A DNA stretch of 64,000 bases from Aplectana chamaeleonis. Lineage: Eukaryota; Nematoda; Chromadorea; Rhabditida; Cosmocercidae. The stretch spans positions 827,501 through 891,500 of the forward strand of contig JAPDOI010000137.1 of assembly GCA_029168955.1 (NCBI GenBank). The letters are read 5' to 3'. The notes under the pieces were generated by a model. The model was not told the origin of the DNA. It saw nothing but the letters and a program-made list of their open reading frames with translations, and did not search any database. Shown here piece by piece: positions 61,976-64,000 of the stretch; within the stretch, counting starts at the first letter, position 1; every line of letters starts with the position of its first letter. A program made the position numbers and the translations under genes.

Positions 61976-62547
61976 TGGGTGATCTTTCCTAATTTCGCCG
62001 GAGTTTTCTTTTAATTCACGAATTTAATCGTGGGGTATTTGCTCCGGTAAGCAATGGAGGTTAAAAAAATCTAAAAAGCCAGCGGTGACAATCCGTAGAC
62101 TGATTTCTGATCAGCCTTGAACACGCAACTCGGCCGCCCTCGTTCATCTACACTTGATACAGCCTGGACTCTTTTCTGGGAGAAAGGCCGTACATTGCTC
62201 CGAAGGGGCGGGATAGGGGCTCTCTACACACCGAGGGAGGAGTTGTCTCGCCTCTTGCGGCGCTAATTCCACTCGGGACCGAACCGCTTGAATAGAGTAG
62301 CGTCACGTCTCGAACTGCTCAAACGGGACAACTCCTTCCTCTGGGTGTAGAGAGAGAGCCTATTCCCGAATGGGCAGCTACATACATATACTAAGAAATT
62401 TTTGAAACTGCCTCCGCGGATTTTTCAGGAGCGAGGATTCGGCCTCATTGTTATTTTATGTAGTTTCAATAACAAACCATATGTTCAGGAAAGAGAGCTG
62501 CAAGCAATGACCAGCGACGAAATGTGAGGATGAGACAACCCATAATT
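61976..62547 (+). other. rab-35 intron 3, inverted repeat
   Basis: AGGCCGTACA..., GGCTCTCTACACACCGAGGGAGGAGTT near 62218 and AACTCCTTCCTCTGGGTGTAGAGAGAGCC near 62328 form an inverted pair of about 28 bp, suggesting a small foldback of about 140 bp. No gene. Confidence 0.45.
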
Positions 62548-62651
62548 GTTTGGTCTCTTCCGTTTCCGAATTTCCGTTTCCGGCATTTTTTGGCTATTTT
62601 CCTTCCGTTTCCGTTTCCGGAAATCCTGAAAAAATTTTTCGCACAGCCCTG
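62548..62651. repeat. hAT-like end with CCGTTTCCG words (minus orientation)
   Basis: On the minus strand begins CAGGGCTGTGCGAAAAATT and runs into CCGGAAACGGAAACGG words. Confidence 0.5.
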
Positions 62652-62879
62652 GTGTTAATCACGAGTCTGAGGTTTTTTTGTCGAAAGTTTTCGACATATT
62701 TCATTCAAGGATTCTCATGGGGAGGGGGGGGGTTCGGGGCAAAACACAACTTTTGTTTTGTGTATTACAGGTCTTGCCTGCGTAATAAAATAGCCTAATA
62801 AAAAATGAGGAAGCCACAGTCAATATTATAAAACTTACATTATTCCTACAGTACTGTAGAGCATTTCACTATAGCTGGA

Positions 62880-63125
62880 GCTGAGCCCACCATCGCCTTG
62901 TTTGTGAAGCTGCTTTGAAGTTTTTCTAACGCAGTGTGAGACCTTGTGAAGATTATAGAATTGTCGTGACCTTGTGAAGATTATAGATTACTGTCCCGTA
63001 CTCAAGATGTGGTCTGACATGTGTTTTATAAGCATTTACGAGCACCCTTTCGTTACTACTAGGCAGTGCTCTGAACCTGCTATACATAACTTTATTTGCT
63101 CCAGGCGCAACCTTAACATACTTGA
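62880..63125 (-). mobile_element. LINE-B-like fragment B6, interrupted by LINE-D
   Basis: Minus strand reads APGANKVMYSRFRALPSSNE and AYKTHVRPHLEYGTVIYNLH, the RT thumb motif of the family, then a stop. GACCTTGTGAAGATTATAGA is tandemly repeated at 62940-62988. The LINE-D copy begins immediately to its right. Confidence 0.75.
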
Positions 63126-64000
63126 CTTACTTGACTTAATCGGTTGGCTTTCGCCTGACGCGGTCATTCCGCATCTTCACCGAGGTGTGCCGTCCTTGTA
63201 GTCAGCCGTGTCCATTTTTCACGGTCTTCATCCACAATTTGAACACATTCCATCCAGCTGTCGCTATTCCATTTCCTGCGAAACGAAACATCGCGCCTGA
63301 ACTGTCTTTCGATGCCGAGTGACTTTAAATCCTCTTTAACCACATCCGTCCAGAACTTTCGCCTACGCCCAGGTGGCCGTTTCCAGACAGGATTTGGAAG
63401 CATTCTTAAAGCGTGTTGTACGAGACGGTCCGGCGTTCTTCTTAGTATATGCCCGAGCAGTCGAAGGCGACTTTCCATTGCTGCTTGAGATGGCGTTAGG
63501 AGATGCTGGCACCTCCCTCGTGTCAAGCGTTTATGTACTGCGTCGATTTCCTTGTAAAGGTCTTCGTTATGGCATACACGCGGCCAGAAATATCCAAGCA
63601 AACGCCTAAAAAGCTTCCTCTCCGTGGAATCCAACCTTTCCATCTGCGTCTTCGGTGCTGCCCACGTCTCCGATTCGTACATCATGATAGGGCGAATAGC
63701 GGATAGGTAGACGCGCAACCTGACTTCTTTCGCGATGGTGGTAGACCACAAACACTTGGTTAGAGAATTAAATGCAGACGTAGCTTTCGCACATCGTTGT
63801 CGAATATCCGCTGCATAACTACCATCTTTCTTCAGCAAACAGCCCAAATAACAGAAATCGTCCACCAGTTCGATACGTTGTCCGTCCACACAAACTCCCG
63901 TTGAAGGCCTCTGAGAGACCCACTTCTGCTTGCATTTGTCGGGACGAACACGAAGTCCATAGGCTGCGGCATTCTTCGAAACGAGGTTCACAATCCTTTG
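63126..64000 (-). mobile_element. LINE-D second copy D2, runs off the window
   Basis: Minus strand, 3' end first. Coding from the window edge to TGA at 63164: KNAAAYGLRVRPDKCKQKW, ELVDDFCYLGCLLKKDG, MYESETWAAPKTQ, KRPPGRRRKFWTDVVKEDL, ending AHLGEDAE. Nearly identical to 41710-42550 in D1 (scattered single-base differences). The 3' end has TTGACTTACTTGACTTAATCGG, a short repeat array longer than D1's. No stop or frameshift in the visible 275 codons. Confidence 0.92.

Overview
This window is eukaryotic nuclear DNA, most likely from a clade V (rhabditine, possibly strongylid) nematode. Evidence for that is: short GT-AG introns (56-148 bp) with TTTCAG-like acceptors where no transposon has landed; a CD2BP2 homologue followed about 280 bp later by a rab-35 gene with what looks like nematode operon spacing (poly(A) signal, UAYYUU element, trans-splice-type acceptor 4 nt before the ATG); and, from memory, the C. 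elegans orthologues teg-1 and rab-35 both lying in the Y47D3A region of chromosome III. Genus and species cannot be told from the sequence alone.

Host genes. (1) 7781-13544 (+): 3' half of an L-fucose-1-phosphate guanylyltransferase (FPGT) gene, four exon blocks, N-terminus not found and probably upstream of the window. (2) 24419-24173 (-): two exons of a gene carrying a DPRSPT...RTPI motif like vertebrate CDCA3/TOME-1. (3) 26807-46391 (+): complete nine-exon CD2BP2/TEG-1 homologue, 342 codons. (4) 46672-55661 (+): first three exons of rab-35; the rest lies beyond the window.

Most of the remaining sequence is mobile DNA, much of it inside the introns of these genes. Four groups of non-LTR retrotransposons are present. 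LINE-A (six copies; 14.1, 16.95-20.4, 33.4-35.7, 49.6-53.1, 53.9-54.95, 55.9-59.4 kb) encodes a 2A-like peptide, PHD-type zinc finger, APE endonuclease, reverse transcriptase and terminal CCHC knuckle; it ends in (AAG)n and is flanked by 11-bp target duplications (exact in four copies, one mismatch in two). LINE-B (six CR1-like fragments), LINE-C (one RTE-like element, 20.83-24.01 kb) and LINE-D (an RTE-like full-length copy at 41.67-44.95 kb and a second copy running off the right edge) complete the set. About a dozen foldback or inverted-repeat elements, a 230-bp Tc1/mariner-type MITE and several hAT-like fragments fill the gaps. Nesting is deep: teg-1 intron 6 (14.1 kb) holds LINE-B, which itself contains LINE-A and the MITE.

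The most unusual signal is at the 5' end of LINE-A. The only early ATG, 10 nt from the 5' end, opens a 41-codon frame that is out of frame with the main polyprotein. The overlap holds a G GGT TTT slippery heptamer, a 7-8 nt spacer and a GGAGAG/CTCTCC stem in all three full-length copies. A -1 shift there enters exactly the frame encoding the 2A-like GVERNPGP, PHD finger, endonuclease and reverse transcriptase. This reads as a programmed -1 frameshift followed by a 2A-like signal in a cellular retrotransposon. It is an inference from sequence and has not been tested.
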